Shown here one piece after another: positions 1-9,012 of a DNA stretch of 64,000 nucleotides (the first letter of the stretch is position 1; the number at the start of each line of letters is the position of its first letter). Position numbers and translations under genes: made by a program. The notes under the pieces were generated by a model. That model saw only the letters and a program-made list of their open reading frames with translations, was not told the origin of the DNA and searched no databases. This DNA is from Acidimicrobiales bacterium (GTDB lineage: Bacteria > Actinomycetota > Acidimicrobiia > Acidimicrobiales > MedAcidi-G1). The stretch is from positions 1 to 64,000 of the forward strand of contig JAQWOV010000005.1 of the NCBI GenBank assembly GCA_029245675.1. The letters run 5' to 3'.

Positions 1-10
1 GGGTTTCATT

Positions 11-88
11 TGGTCGGGCTGAGAGGATTTGAACCTCCGACCTTCGGTCCCCCAGACCGACGCGCTAACCAAGCTGCGCCACAGCCCG
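11..88 (-). tRNA. tRNA-Pro (anticodon GGG)
   Basis: A cloverleaf can be drawn on the minus strand. The 7-bp acceptor stem pairs CGGGCTG with CAGCCCG, the anticodon stem TCGGT/ACCGA encloses the loop CTGGGGG (anticodon GGG, reading CCC), and the T-arm contains GGTTCAAATCC. The discriminator base is A and the CCA end is encoded in the genome (11-13). Confidence 0.95.
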
Positions 89-155
89 CTTTGAACCGAT
101 CACCCTACCGGTCAACCAAGCCTCATATATCTACCGTTCCCAATTATTTATATTC

Positions 156-185
156 TTCCTAAGAGGGCTAGTGTCCTCTTAGGAA
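156..185 (+). promoter_or_regulatory. 11-bp perfect inverted repeat abutting a ribosome binding site
   Basis: The arms TTCCTAAGAGG (156-166) and CCTCTTAGGAA (175-185) pair perfectly around an 8-base loop. The right arm runs straight into the GGAGG (187-191) that serves the permease at 194. A folded RNA would sit next to the ribosome site, and as DNA it could be an operator. There is no T-run after it, so it is not a typical terminator. The function is inferred only from position. Confidence 0.5.
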
Positions 186-193
186 GGAGGGGC

Positions 194-1333
194 ATGCTTA
201 ATAAAGTTTTAGGCGGACTTGTTCCTTTCCTCGCAGCCTTAGTGGCATTCGCTTTTGGAGCGATCATGCTCATTGCCCTAGGTGCAAACCCTTTCGAAGG
301 TTTAGAAGCAATCTTTGATGGTGCTTTCGGTAGCGGTGAACGTTTAGCCGCAACAGCAGTGAAAGCCACTCCCCTTATTCTCGTCGGTGCAGGAATCACT
401 ATTGCTTTCAGAACCAACGTGGTCAACATTGGTGGAGAAAGTCAAATAATCGGAGGAGCACTTCTCTCTACAGTTGTTGCTTTAGGACTTCCTAACCTTC
501 CTGCTTTCCTTCTTGTACCGCTTGTGATTATTGCTGGAGCTATCGGTGGAGGAATTCTTGGCGCTATACCTGGAGCGTTGAAGGCTTACGCTTCCGTAAA
601 CGAAATATTAAGCACCATCATGTTGAATTTAATGATGGTTCAATTCATGAACTATCTGCTACGAGGACCACTCATTGACCCTTACGAACTTGAAGCAGGC
701 ACACGGATCCCTCAAACTGAGCGTTTATCTGACAATGCTGCTCTCCCTACCATCGTTGAAGGTACTCGATTTCATCTCGGAGTGCTCATTGCTGTAGCGG
801 CAGCAATAGTTGCTTACATCATTCTCTGGAGAACTCCAGTTGGCTTTCGGCTAAGAGCCGTAGGCCACTCACCAAAAGCCGCAAAAGCAGCTGGCATTAA
901 TGTGAAAAGAAATATCACTCTTGCTTTAGCGATTTCTGGATCTTTAGCCGGCATCGCAGGCGCCATCTTGGTCTTCGGTAGCGAAGGGCAGCGAATGGTT
1001 ACCGATGGATCCGCTGCAGGATTCACCAGCAGCGCAGGATTTAATGGCATCGTTGCAGCACTCTTTGGCGGGCTACATCCGCTATGGACTATCCCTTCAG
1101 CTTTCCTCTTTGGGGCTTTATTAACCGGAGCGACACAATTACAACGAGTACTGCAAGTCCCCTCTTCATTAGCGGTAGCCCTTAACGGCATAATCGTTAT
1201 CTTCGTCATAAGTAGTTCACGGGTAAGAACGTGGCTTCAAACCACCCTTGGTAACACAAATCTCTTCAGCAAAGAAGAAGACGATGATGAGGATGACGAA
1301 GAAATCAACTCCACAACTGAGGTGACGACATGA
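194..1333 (+). CDS. ABC transporter permease, BMP/nucleoside-type importer (first)
   Basis: This is a 379-residue integral membrane protein of the BPD_transp_2 (LivH/YufP-like) permease family, with many hydrophobic helices. It is probably half of the membrane channel of an importer for nucleosides or related solutes. The start ATG follows a clear GGAGG seven bases upstream. The C-terminus ends in an unusual acidic tail (about 354-379, rich in Asp/Glu). Its stop overlaps the start of the next permease in an ATGA, so the two are translationally coupled. Family membership is clear; the substrate is inferred from the BMP-type lipoprotein two genes downstream. Confidence 0.9.
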   Translation: MLNKVLGGLVPFLAALVAFAFGAIMLIALGANPFEGLEAIFDGAFGSGERLAATAVKATPLILVGAGITIAFRTNVVNIGGESQIIGGALLSTVVALGLPNLPAFLLVPLVIIAGAIGGGILGAIPGALKAYASVNEILSTIMLNLMMVQFMNYLLRGPLIDPYELEAGTRIPQTERLSDNAALPTIVEGTRFHLGVLIAVAAAIVAYIILWRTPVGFRLRAVGHSPKAAKAAGINVKRNITLALAISGSLAGIAGAILVFGSEGQRMVTDGSAAGFTSSAGFNGIVAALFGGLHPLWTIPSAFLFGALLTGATQLQRVLQVPSSLAVALNGIIVIFVISSSRVRTWLQTTLGNTNLFSKEEDDDEDDEEINSTTEVTT

Positions 1334-2259
1334 ACGACTTTTTCACCTCAAGTGTGCTCGTAGCCACTGCAGCTTCAGCTATACGACTCGCCACTCCTTA
1401 CCTACTTGCTTCGCTAGGGGAAACCATTGGGCAGCGAAGCGGAGTGCTCAACTTAGGTGTTGACGGCGTCATGCTATTAAGCGCTTTTTTCTCTTATTGG
1501 ACAGTTCTCCAAACCGGAAACTTATGGCTTGCTGTAGTAGTCGCATTAGCAGTCGGAGTCATCATGGGTGTCCTCTACGGAATCATCACAGTGTTCTTCG
1601 AAGCGACTCAAGGCATCAGTGGAATTGGAATATTTATTTTTGGTTTAGGTTTCAGCGATCTCATGTTCCGGCAACAAGTAGGAACACCAAAACCGGTGCA
1701 ACGCCTACCCCGTGTTGATATCCCAGTACTAGCCGACATCCCCTACATCGGCGAACCTCTCTTCCAAAGAAGCCTTTTGACCTACTTAGCTTTCGCTCTA
1801 GTACCACTCACGTTTCTTCTACTCAACAAAACCACCTTTGGTTTAAATATTCGCTCTGTCGGAGAAAACCCTCAAGCAGCAGACAGCCTCGGCGTTTCAG
1901 TCGAACGAACTCGTTTTGCCGCCATCTTGATCGGCAATACACTTGCCGGCCTAGCAGGAGCCGCTCTTGTCCTCCAATTAGGAATCTTCCAACCAAACCT
2001 GACCCAAGGGATGGGTTTCATAGCCGTCGCTCTTGTCTACTTTGGTGCTTGGCGCCCCCTTGGTGTCATGGGGGGAGCCTTACTTTATGGCTTAGTAAAC
2101 GCCACTGTCCTTCAATGGAAATCGCTGGGGATCATTCCTGTCAGCATCTCTGATCTCGCTGGAATGGCGCCAGCCATTGTCACCATTGGTGCCCTGATTT
2201 TATTAGCACGACGTGTTAACGCTCCAGCAGCGTTAACGAAACCATTCAGCCGACATTAA
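1330..2259 (+). CDS. ABC transporter permease, BMP/nucleoside-type importer (second)
   Basis: This 309-residue multi-helix permease belongs to the same family as its neighbour (YufQ-like). It shows the typical stretch GLNIRSVGENPQAADSLGVSV near residues 176-196, the cytoplasmic EAA-like loop that contacts the ATPase. It overlaps the upstream permease by four bases and ends 39 bases before the lipoprotein gene. It is expected to pair with the first permease as a heterodimer. Solute specificity cannot be read from sequence. Confidence 0.9.
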   Translation: MNDFFTSSVLVATAASAIRLATPYLLASLGETIGQRSGVLNLGVDGVMLLSAFFSYWTVLQTGNLWLAVVVALAVGVIMGVLYGIITVFFEATQGISGIGIFIFGLGFSDLMFRQQVGTPKPVQRLPRVDIPVLADIPYIGEPLFQRSLLTYLAFALVPLTFLLLNKTTFGLNIRSVGENPQAADSLGVSVERTRFAAILIGNTLAGLAGAALVLQLGIFQPNLTQGMGFIAVALVYFGAWRPLGVMGGALLYGLVNATVLQWKSLGIIPVSISDLAGMAPAIVTIGALILLARRVNAPAALTKPFSRH

Positions 2260-2298
2260 ATAATCTATTAACGGGGGAATCCCGGAAAGGAAAACAAA

Positions 2299-3285
2299 AT
2301 GAGAAAGAAACTAAGGCTAATTTCAAGCCTCATAGCAGTGCTAGGAGTTCTGGCTCTCGGCGCCACTGCATGCGGGTCTGATGACTCTAGTAGTGGTAGT
2401 GATGGCGGTGCCTTAACGATGGCAATCGTGGCCCCAAGCGCCTCAGATGACTTGGCGTTCAGCCAAAGCATGGTTGATTCAGTTAATGCACTTGATAGAG
2501 ATATCACAGTTCAAATAACTGATGGAACTTTCATCGTTGAGGATGCTGCAGCCGCTATTCGGGGTTACGCCGAAGATGGAGTTGACGTTATTGTCGCTCA
2601 CGGAACACAATTTGGTGCTTCTCTAGCAGAAATCGCACCTGACTTCCCTGACACAACTTTTGTTTGGGGAACGGCTACAGATACTCAAGGGTTAGACAAT
2701 GTGTTTGCTTACGCTCCAGCTGCTGATGAGGGCGGCTATGTAAATGGAGTGGTTGCTGCCGCTATTTCTTCAACCGGAATTATCGGAGTAGTTGGTCCAG
2801 TTGAAGCAGGTGACGCTGTCTCTTACATCAACGGATTCACCGCAGCCGCTGAAGCTGGTGGAGCAACAGTAAATGTCACTTACACCGGATCATTCGGTGA
2901 CGTGGCGCTTGCTGCCGAAGCCGCTGAGGCTCATCTCGCCAATAATGCTGATGTTCTTACCGGAACCGCTCAAATGGTTGTAGGTGCTGTTGGCGTAGCT
3001 AGCGATGCCGGAGTGCCTTGGTTTGGAACCCAATCAAATCAGACATCCTTAGATCCGGATCTTGTTGTAGCTTCACAGGTTTACCACTGGGAGTTCGCAC
3101 TTGAAGAGATGCTTGAGCTTCGCGACAACGGAACAAAAGGTGGTCAAACATTTGAAATCAATTTGGCAAACGGCGGTTTGGTAATTGAATTCAATGACGG
3201 CTTCGAACTTTCCGATGACGTTAAAGCTGCGGCCGAAGCTGCTATTGCAGGAATAATTGACGGCTCTATAGATACCGGAGCTTAA
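2299..3285 (+). CDS. BMP-family substrate-binding lipoprotein of the ABC importer
   Basis: The protein has 328 residues. The N-terminus is a lipoprotein signal peptide with a basic start (MRKK), a hydrophobic core and Cys25 in GATAC, followed by a Ser/Gly/Asp-rich tether. The rest matches the basic membrane protein (Med/BMP, PnrA-like) fold, whose known members bind nucleosides. The ribosome site GGAAAGGAAAA precedes the ATG. A strong hairpin (3314-3345) follows it. The position between permeases and ATPase is unusual, since binding proteins of this family usually come first. Confidence 0.88.
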   Translation: MRKKLRLISSLIAVLGVLALGATACGSDDSSSGSDGGALTMAIVAPSASDDLAFSQSMVDSVNALDRDITVQITDGTFIVEDAAAAIRGYAEDGVDVIVAHGTQFGASLAEIAPDFPDTTFVWGTATDTQGLDNVFAYAPAADEGGYVNGVVAAAISSTGIIGVVGPVEAGDAVSYINGFTAAAEAGGATVNVTYTGSFGDVALAAEAAEAHLANNADVLTGTAQMVVGAVGVASDAGVPWFGTQSNQTSLDPDLVVASQVYHWEFALEEMLELRDNGTKGGQTFEINLANGGLVIEFNDGFELSDDVKAAAEAAIAGIIDGSIDTGA

Positions 3286-3313
3286 TAAACACTAAATAGT
3301 GTCTTTTGTCTTT

Positions 3314-3345
3314 CCGGGAGGGTGAGTTAACTCTCACTCTCCCGG
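3314..3345 (+). terminator. Strong intergenic hairpin after the binding-protein gene
   Basis: A 13-bp stem (3314-3326 with 3333-3345, one G-U pair) closes a 6-base TTAACT loop. No T-run follows. It lies between the lipoprotein and ATPase genes of one operon. It is more likely a 3'-end stabiliser or partial terminator that raises lipoprotein mRNA over ATPase mRNA than a full stop. This role is inferred. Confidence 0.6.
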
Positions 3346-3375
3346 TTAAGACTTTGGAATTGGAAGTAAGAATCT

Positions 3376-4911
3376 ATGAACGATAAATCAAATAATCTTT
3401 TAGAAATGCGGGGAATTACGAAGTATTTCCCAGGAGTGGTCGCTAATAGCGACGTTGATTTTGATGTTCGTTACGGGGAAGTTCATACTCTGCTCGGCGA
3501 GAATGGTGCAGGAAAAAGCACTCTAGTGAAGATCCTTTTTGGTTTGTACCAAGCAGACAAAGGAGACCTTCTACTACGAGGAGAAAAGATGGAAATCAGT
3601 TCTCCCTCTGATGCTATTTCTTCACGAATAGGCATGATTCACCAGCATTTCATGCTGGTACCTACCCTTACCGTTGCAGAAAACGTCGCTCTCGGAATGC
3701 CATCTACACGCCGCCCACTGACTGACCTTGACAAAGCTTCAAAAAAGATCTCTGAAATCTCTGAAGAACACGGCTTAGCCGTTGATCCGTCTGAAATAGT
3801 AGAGCATCTCTCTGTAGGGGAACGTCAAAGAGTGGAAATAATCAAAGCTCTTTATCGAGATGCTGAACTTTTAGTTCTAGATGAACCCACTGCTGTTCTT
3901 ACTCCTAAAGAAGTAGATGATTTGTTTGTGATACTCAGAAGAATGGCCGACAACGGACGTGGGCTCATTTTCATATCTCACAAACTTCGCGAAGTGATGT
4001 CTTTAAGCGATCGGATCACTGTTTTGAGAAATGGGCAAGTAGTCGGCGCCACCACACCAGATCAAACAAGTCGTGAAGAACTCGCTCAAATGATGGTGGG
4101 TCGAGCCGTTCGACTAACTCCCGATCTTCCACCAAACGAAGTAAAAGAAAGCCGCCTGTCTTTAAACAATGTGTCGGTAAAAAATGACAGTGGCACTCTC
4201 GCTGTTGACAACGTTTCTTTAGAAGTGCGCGCCGGAGAAATTCTCGGCATCGCTGGAGTTTCTGGCAATGGCCAAAGAGAAATAGCAGAAGCTATTGCAG
4301 GACTGCGACCTATTGAGCCTAATGGCTTAATAGAAATCAATGGATCAAATGTTAGTGACACCAATACACGCTCACGACGGGATCAAGGGCTTGGGTTTAT
4401 CCCAGAAGAGCGGGTTCCTGACGGTGCGATACCTGAATTCACCGTTGGGGAAAATCTTATTCTCGTGGATCATGAAACCGATAATTTTGTCAGTCGTGGT
4501 CTTTTCTCCTTCGACAAGATCTCTGAGCACAGTTCGCAACTCGTCAGTGACTTCAATGTGAAAACTCCAAGCGTGAACACTCCTACCTCTAGTCTTTCTG
4601 GAGGAAATATTCAGAAAGTAATCTTGGCGCGAGAGTTATCTGCTTCTCCGTCAGTTCTACTCGCCTGTCAGCCAACTCGTGGTGTGGATATTGGCGCTGC
4701 AGAATACATTCATAACCGACTAATCGAACAAAGAGAGCTCGGTACAGCAACGCTTCTGATTTCTGAAGACCTTGATGAAGTACTCGGGTTATCTGATCGA
4801 GTAGCAGTCATGTATGAGGGCAAAGTGATTGCCGTGGTGTCTGGTGAGGATGCCGAAAGAGAAAAAGTTGGACTTTTGATGGCCGGGATTACTGAAGCTG
4901 TTGATGCTTAA
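3376..4911 (+). CDS. ABC transporter ATPase with two nucleotide-binding domains (BMP/nucleoside-type)
   Basis: The protein has 511 residues and two fused ABC domains. The first has Walker A GENGAGKS (41-48), signature LSVGERQR and Walker B LLVLDEPTAV. The second has a degenerate Walker A GVSGNGQR, signature LSGGNIQKV and a Walker B in which the usual Asp-Glu is replaced (LLACQPTRG). This asymmetry is typical of sugar and nucleoside importers such as YufO/RbsA, where one site is catalytically weak. It is the last gene of the importer operon and drives uptake through the two permeases at 194 and 1330. Confidence 0.92.
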   Translation: MNDKSNNLLEMRGITKYFPGVVANSDVDFDVRYGEVHTLLGENGAGKSTLVKILFGLYQADKGDLLLRGEKMEISSPSDAISSRIGMIHQHFMLVPTLTVAENVALGMPSTRRPLTDLDKASKKISEISEEHGLAVDPSEIVEHLSVGERQRVEIIKALYRDAELLVLDEPTAVLTPKEVDDLFVILRRMADNGRGLIFISHKLREVMSLSDRITVLRNGQVVGATTPDQTSREELAQMMVGRAVRLTPDLPPNEVKESRLSLNNVSVKNDSGTLAVDNVSLEVRAGEILGIAGVSGNGQREIAEAIAGLRPIEPNGLIEINGSNVSDTNTRSRRDQGLGFIPEERVPDGAIPEFTVGENLILVDHETDNFVSRGLFSFDKISEHSSQLVSDFNVKTPSVNTPTSSLSGGNIQKVILARELSASPSVLLACQPTRGVDIGAAEYIHNRLIEQRELGTATLLISEDLDEVLGLSDRVAVMYEGKVIAVVSGEDAEREKVGLLMAGITEAVDA

Positions 4912-4912
4912 C

Positions 4913-5125
4913 TTAGGTGAATAAAAGCCCAAGTCCTTCAATAAGTCGCCATCCCAGGTAAATCACAGCAGCCCCAACAAACACCCAAAAATGCCAAGGT
5001 ATTTTTTGTGATTGGGCTGGATTCCCCTCACTATCCTCGACTCTTTCCCCACACTTTGGACAAGTCCCAACCACTGACACTGCATTAGGGCTGAGATATT
5101 TCTCACAGGGTTCACACCACGGCAC
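4913..5125 (-). CDS. Small zinc-ribbon protein with one membrane helix
   Basis: The 70-residue protein starts with GTG. Two CxxC knuckles, CEPC (4-7) and CPKC (22-25), form a zinc ribbon; a helix of about 20 hydrophobic residues (45-66) follows. It lies 25 bases downstream of the PP2C phosphatase and is probably co-transcribed, with GGAAGAG upstream as a possible ribosome site. The function is unknown. It converges on the ABC ATPase stop with one base between. Confidence 0.7.
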   Translation of the reverse strand: MPWCEPCEKYLSPNAVSVVGTCPKCGERVEDSEGNPAQSQKIPWHFWVFVGAAVIYLGWRLIEGLGLLFT

Positions 5126-5150
5126 GGACTACTCTTCCTCTATTACGAAA

Positions 5151-6215
5151 TTAGACTTTACGAATGGAAAGAATCGCTATGTCGTCTTCTACTCCAGCAG
5201 GACTGAAATCGTTAGCGGCTTCTAATAAACGGCGACATAGGTCATTTGGTGTGATCCCAGGGTCACGACGAATCGCATTTTCAATTCGCTCTTCACCAAA
5301 GAGTTCATCACCATTGCGTGCTTCCGCTAAACCGTCGGTATACATCAGCACCATGTCGTCGTGTTCAAGTGGTATTTCTCGACTGAAATATGTTCCGTTT
5401 GGATCAAGCATGAGGAGAGGTCCAGTTGCTCGTAGCGAACGTACTTCGCGTTGATGCCAGAGGAAAGTGGCAGGGTGGCCAGCAGATGCGTATCGCATCG
5501 TTGCTGCTTCAGTGTCAAAAATTAAAACTACAAGAGAGACAAATTCTTCTGTTCTTTCAACAGCTGACATTTGGCGATTTAGTTCTTCAAGTGCTTGAGC
5601 CGGATCGCGATATTGTCTTAGAAAAGTTCGTAGTAGGTATTTGGCTTGGAATGCTGTCACGGAAGATTCAATTCCGTGTCCGGAAACATCTCCTATAACT
5701 GCGACTAGTCGTGTGGGGCTAGCAAGAAATACATCAAGGAAGTCTCCGCCCATTAATCCGGCACCTGCTTGATAAACCCTTCCGATTTCAAATCCTGAGA
5801 AATCAGGTACGTCATCTGGGGCTAGTCGACCTGCCCATGCTTTGGGAGCTAAATCTTCTTGAGCTAATGCTTCGTGCGCTCGGCGCTCAATATCTATTCT
5901 TTGGCGAGCAAGTCGTGCTTCTCGAACTGCGTTACGGGCCCAAGCGCTAGAGATGAGAGCGGGTAGAACAACTAAAACAAAAACCCAAGGCGCAGTAGTT
6001 GTTGAATTGATAAAGAAACCTAAAGCGAGGAATCCGTATAAGAAAACTGCGTGAGCGTCTTTACGGAACTGTGACCATGCCAACGTATAGGCGTCAGGAG
6101 CTTCTTCAGGGTCTATTCGGTGCACTAGTCGATATCGATAGCGCGCTGAGCGCACCCAACTAAGTGCGGCCGCCAGACAAATTGCACCTACAACGGTGAG
6201 TACCGGGGTGTCCAT
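5151..6215 (-). CDS. Membrane-anchored SpoIIE/PP2C-type serine phosphatase
   Basis: The protein has about 354 residues. The N-terminal 110 residues carry membrane helices, then a short helical linker leads to a PP2C-like SpoIIE domain with the metal-binding motifs GGDFLDVF, GDVSGHG, YTDGLAEA and C-terminal DDIAIL. Relatives (RsbU, SpoIIE) dephosphorylate anti-anti-sigma factors, so a stress-signalling role is likely, though no partner switch genes are adjacent. I chose the ATG at 6215 because a TACGAT -10 box ends 7 bases before it. A longer reading starting with GTG at 6245 is possible. Confidence 0.85.
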   Translation of the reverse strand: MDTPVLTVVGAICLAAALSWVRSARYRYRLVHRIDPEEAPDAYTLAWSQFRKDAHAVFLYGFLALGFFINSTTTAPWVFVLVVLPALISSAWARNAVREARLARQRIDIERRAHEALAQEDLAPKAWAGRLAPDDVPDFSGFEIGRVYQAGAGLMGGDFLDVFLASPTRLVAVIGDVSGHGIESSVTAFQAKYLLRTFLRQYRDPAQALEELNRQMSAVERTEEFVSLVVLIFDTEAATMRYASAGHPATFLWHQREVRSLRATGPLLMLDPNGTYFSREIPLEHDDMVLMYTDGLAEARNGDELFGEERIENAIRRDPGITPNDLCRRLLEAANDFSPAGVEDDIAILSIRKV

Positions 6216-6222
6216 AGCCAAC

Positions 6223-6228
6223 ATCGTA
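6223..6228 (-). promoter_or_regulatory. Likely leaderless -10 box (PP2C phosphatase)
   Basis: TACGAT ends 7 bases before the ATG at 6215, with no ribosome site between. Confidence 0.5.
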
Positions 6229-6297
6229 TCTGACTTGACGTGCACTAACCCTAATAAAGCCTTTTCCGCCTTTTATCACGTTAGGTGACCATTAAAT

Positions 6298-7593
6298 TCA
6301 CTCGGAGCGGCGACGAACCCTTATCTTTATTGGAGTGGAGCCGAGGTCAAGATCTTCTCGTAACCGTCTTTCGAGAAACCTAATCCATGTTCGTGGTAAT
6401 TCTCGATTTGTAAAAAGAGTGAATGTAGGTGGATCTGTGGCCCCCTGGGTGGCGTAAAGAACTCGAGCGCCGCCGGGTGCAGGATGAGCTTGTTGCGCTG
6501 CTCTAACCGCATCATTGACTCGTCTTGTAGGTATTCGAGTGCGATAGTCCTCAATGGTTTCTGAAAGTGCCGGCCATAGGCGATCAACGTTTTTACCGGT
6601 CAAGGCACTGATTTTGATCACAGGAGCATTTCCTACGAAATGAAGTTTCTCCCCTACCTGTGCTGAAACATCTTCTCTTTGTTCACCGTCGCATAAATCC
6701 CACTTATTTAGTAGAACGACGATAGGGCATCCCGCAGCGTCTACTCGTTCTGCGAGTCGTTGATCTTGGTGAGTGACTCCGATGACAGAGTCAATGATAA
6801 GAAGCGCTACGTCCGCGGCATCAACAGCCTTAAGGGCGCGGACGAGAGAGTAGTACTCAGTGTCTTCGTCTATGCGTGCCTTGCGGCGCATTCCTGCAGT
6901 GTCAATAAAGCGAACCGGTCCATAACGGGTTTCAACCATTGTGTCTACGGCATCTCGAGTGGTGCCGGGACGATCATGCACCACTGCTCGTTCTTCGCCA
7001 ATGAGACGGTTAAACAGCGTTGATTTCCCAACATTTGGTCTCCCAACTAAGGAAACTGAAACAATTTTTTCAGTTACTTCCTCTTCAATGATTTCTACAG
7101 GCTCTGGAAGAAGTTCTATTACTCGGTCAAGTAAGTCGCCTGTTCCCCGTCCGTGTAAGGCACTGATTGTTGATGGTTCGCCTAGCCCCAGTGACATAAG
7201 TTCCCACGCTGATGATTCGTGGTTTCGGTCGTCAACTTTGTTGGCGACAACAATTACTGATTCGACTTTCTTGTGTAACAGATCAGCTACTTGGGCATCT
7301 TCTTCAGTTATGCCGACTGTGGAATCTAAAACAAAAAGAACTACATCGGCGTTGAACATGGCTTGTTCGCTTTGGCGGCTGACTTTTTCGTCCAGAGAAT
7401 CTCCACCGGTGATCCATCCCCCAGTGTCAATTAGAGTGAACGTCCGATCCAGCCAAAAAGCTTCAACTTCTTTTCTGTCTCTCGTTACACCCGGACGTTC
7501 CTCAACTATGGCTTCGCGTCTTCCTATGATGCGATTCATCAAAGTTGATTTACCAACGTTAGGTCTCCCTACGATTGCTACTACTGGATTCAT
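6298..7593 (-). CDS. der: Ribosome-assembly GTPase Der (EngA)
   Basis: The protein has 431 residues and two tandem GTPase domains, each with GRPNVGKS (first at 9-16, second near 185), then a KH-like C-terminal domain. NKxD motifs appear as NKVD and NKWD. Der is needed for maturation of the 50S ribosomal subunit. Its ATG overlaps the stop of the upstream DUF512 gene in ATGA, so the two are co-translated. Length and domain order are standard. Confidence 0.97.
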   Translation of the reverse strand: MNPVVAIVGRPNVGKSTLMNRIIGRREAIVEERPGVTRDRKEVEAFWLDRTFTLIDTGGWITGGDSLDEKVSRQSEQAMFNADVVLFVLDSTVGITEEDAQVADLLHKKVESVIVVANKVDDRNHESSAWELMSLGLGEPSTISALHGRGTGDLLDRVIELLPEPVEIIEEEVTEKIVSVSLVGRPNVGKSTLFNRLIGEERAVVHDRPGTTRDAVDTMVETRYGPVRFIDTAGMRRKARIDEDTEYYSLVRALKAVDAADVALLIIDSVIGVTHQDQRLAERVDAAGCPIVVLLNKWDLCDGEQREDVSAQVGEKLHFVGNAPVIKISALTGKNVDRLWPALSETIEDYRTRIPTRRVNDAVRAAQQAHPAPGGARVLYATQGATDPPTFTLFTNRELPRTWIRFLERRLREDLDLGSTPIKIRVRRRSE

Positions 7594-8960
7594 AATGAGG
7601 TTCCTGACTCTATGGCTTGCCGTAAAGAGCGCCCATCGGTTGGGATGATTTCAACTGAACGTGGGAGATCTTCAGGAGTGAGATCGTCTAGAAAGCGTCC
7701 CCCGCTAAGACACACGTCAGGTAACAAGTAGCGGCGACCTTCAGGTTGTTCCTCTAATACTCTCTTGAGATCTTCTCCTACCAGCAATCCTGTTACCCCT
7801 ATATTTCCGCCAAAAAAATTATTTTCTATCGGTAGCACTTCTATATCTTTTCTTTCAATCTTTTCTAACAACGGCTTTATCACTGAAGCGCCAAACGTGC
7901 CTGTAAGCACTGTAATTGGGTAATTTTTTTTCTTGGTTAGCTGCACTGAAACTTCACCGGTACGTGGAGCTCTATATCCTTGTGCTGGTGCCCCATCCAC
8001 CGAGGAAAAGAAACCTGGTCGATGATGAGATACTTGATGATCGCTATGAAGAAAATCGTATTCAAAAGCACGAGCCATTCCTATCCCGTCTTCATGCATT
8101 GGGAAATCTCCATAAGTTTCAGCTTCTGGAAATGGTCGACTAGCTAGTAAGTAGTATTCATCAGCGGCATATACGACTCTGTTACCGACTATCTCAAGAA
8201 ATAAATTCTGCCATTCTTCAACAATGTCTATAACCATTTCAGCTTCTTTAACTGTATGCGGTCGCATTCTTGGTTCTGAGGTATGGGCACTTACCCCTAA
8301 TGGGACAACAGCCAAACTTTTTATTTCTGAAAATTGGTCAGCGATTCCTGCAATTGTGTCCTCTAGCCACAAGTCATCATTGATTCCTGGACATACGACT
8401 ATCTGACCATGCACTTCAATTCCATGATCCAAAAGAAGCCGCAACCAACGCAAACTTGTTCCTCCGCGTCGATTTCTTAGCATCTCTACGCGTTTATCTT
8501 GGTTTGTGGCGTGAATGCTCACATACAAAGGGCTTAATCCTTCGGTTATGACTCGTTCAAGATCCGCTTCTGTGAAGCGCGTGAGAGTGGTGAAGTTACC
8601 GTAAAGAAAAGAAAGCCGGTAGTCGTCATCTTTGACTGAAAGACTGCGTCTCATACCTCGAGGTAGCTGATATATGAAACAAAATTCGCAATGATTATCG
8701 CAGGTTCGAACCTGATCAAAGAGAGGGCTGTCTACCTCGATCCCTAATGGTGCGCCAGTTGGTTTTGTAATACTAAGTACTTGGCGTTCTCCTTTTCGCT
8801 CTATATCCATAACTATTTCTGGTTCATCTACCAGAAGTTGGTATTGAATTATGTCTCTGGGAGTTTCGTTGTTTATCTGAAAAATGAGGTCGCCAGTTAG
8901 CACCCCTGCATGATCTGCAGGAGAATCTTCAGTTACTGCTATCACTAGTGGTGTAGACAT
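7590..8960 (-). CDS. DUF512 radical SAM protein with N-terminal PDZ domain
   Basis: The protein has 456 residues. A PDZ-like domain (about 1-70) precedes a radical SAM-type cluster motif CDNHCEFCF and a C-terminal DUF512 region. Relatives are the uncharacterised radical SAM family often found beside der, as here. The cluster suggests S-adenosylmethionine chemistry, but the substrate is unknown. A TAGCCT -10 box (8969-8974) ends 8 bases before the ATG, so translation is probably leaderless. It is transcribed divergently from ispH. Confidence 0.85.
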   Translation of the reverse strand: MSTPLVIAVTEDSPADHAGVLTGDLIFQINNETPRDIIQYQLLVDEPEIVMDIERKGERQVLSITKPTGAPLGIEVDSPLFDQVRTCDNHCEFCFIYQLPRGMRRSLSVKDDDYRLSFLYGNFTTLTRFTEADLERVITEGLSPLYVSIHATNQDKRVEMLRNRRGGTSLRWLRLLLDHGIEVHGQIVVCPGINDDLWLEDTIAGIADQFSEIKSLAVVPLGVSAHTSEPRMRPHTVKEAEMVIDIVEEWQNLFLEIVGNRVVYAADEYYLLASRPFPEAETYGDFPMHEDGIGMARAFEYDFLHSDHQVSHHRPGFFSSVDGAPAQGYRAPRTGEVSVQLTKKKNYPITVLTGTFGASVIKPLLEKIERKDIEVLPIENNFFGGNIGVTGLLVGEDLKRVLEEQPEGRRYLLPDVCLSGGRFLDDLTPEDLPRSVEIIPTDGRSLRQAIESGTSL

Positions 8961-8968
8961 ATTTCTCT

Positions 8969-8974
8969 AGGCTA
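8969..8974 (-). promoter_or_regulatory. Likely leaderless -10 box (DUF512 gene)
   Basis: TAGCCT ends 8 bases before the ATG at 8960. It faces the divergent ispH -10 box about 25 bases away. Confidence 0.5.
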
Positions 8975-8997
8975 CCGACGATGAGGCTCAGCACCGG

Positions 8998-9003
8998 TAG
9001 AAT
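8998..9003 (+). promoter_or_regulatory. Likely leaderless -10 box (ispH)
   Basis: TAGAAT ends 9 bases before the ATG at 9013. No Shine-Dalgarno sequence is seen. Confidence 0.5.
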
Positions 9004-9012
9004 TTTCTTACT

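Noticed and set aside
6941-7648. A 235-codon plus-strand frame opposite der
   Set aside because: It is the antisense of a strongly conserved GTPase and shows no domain or ribosome site.
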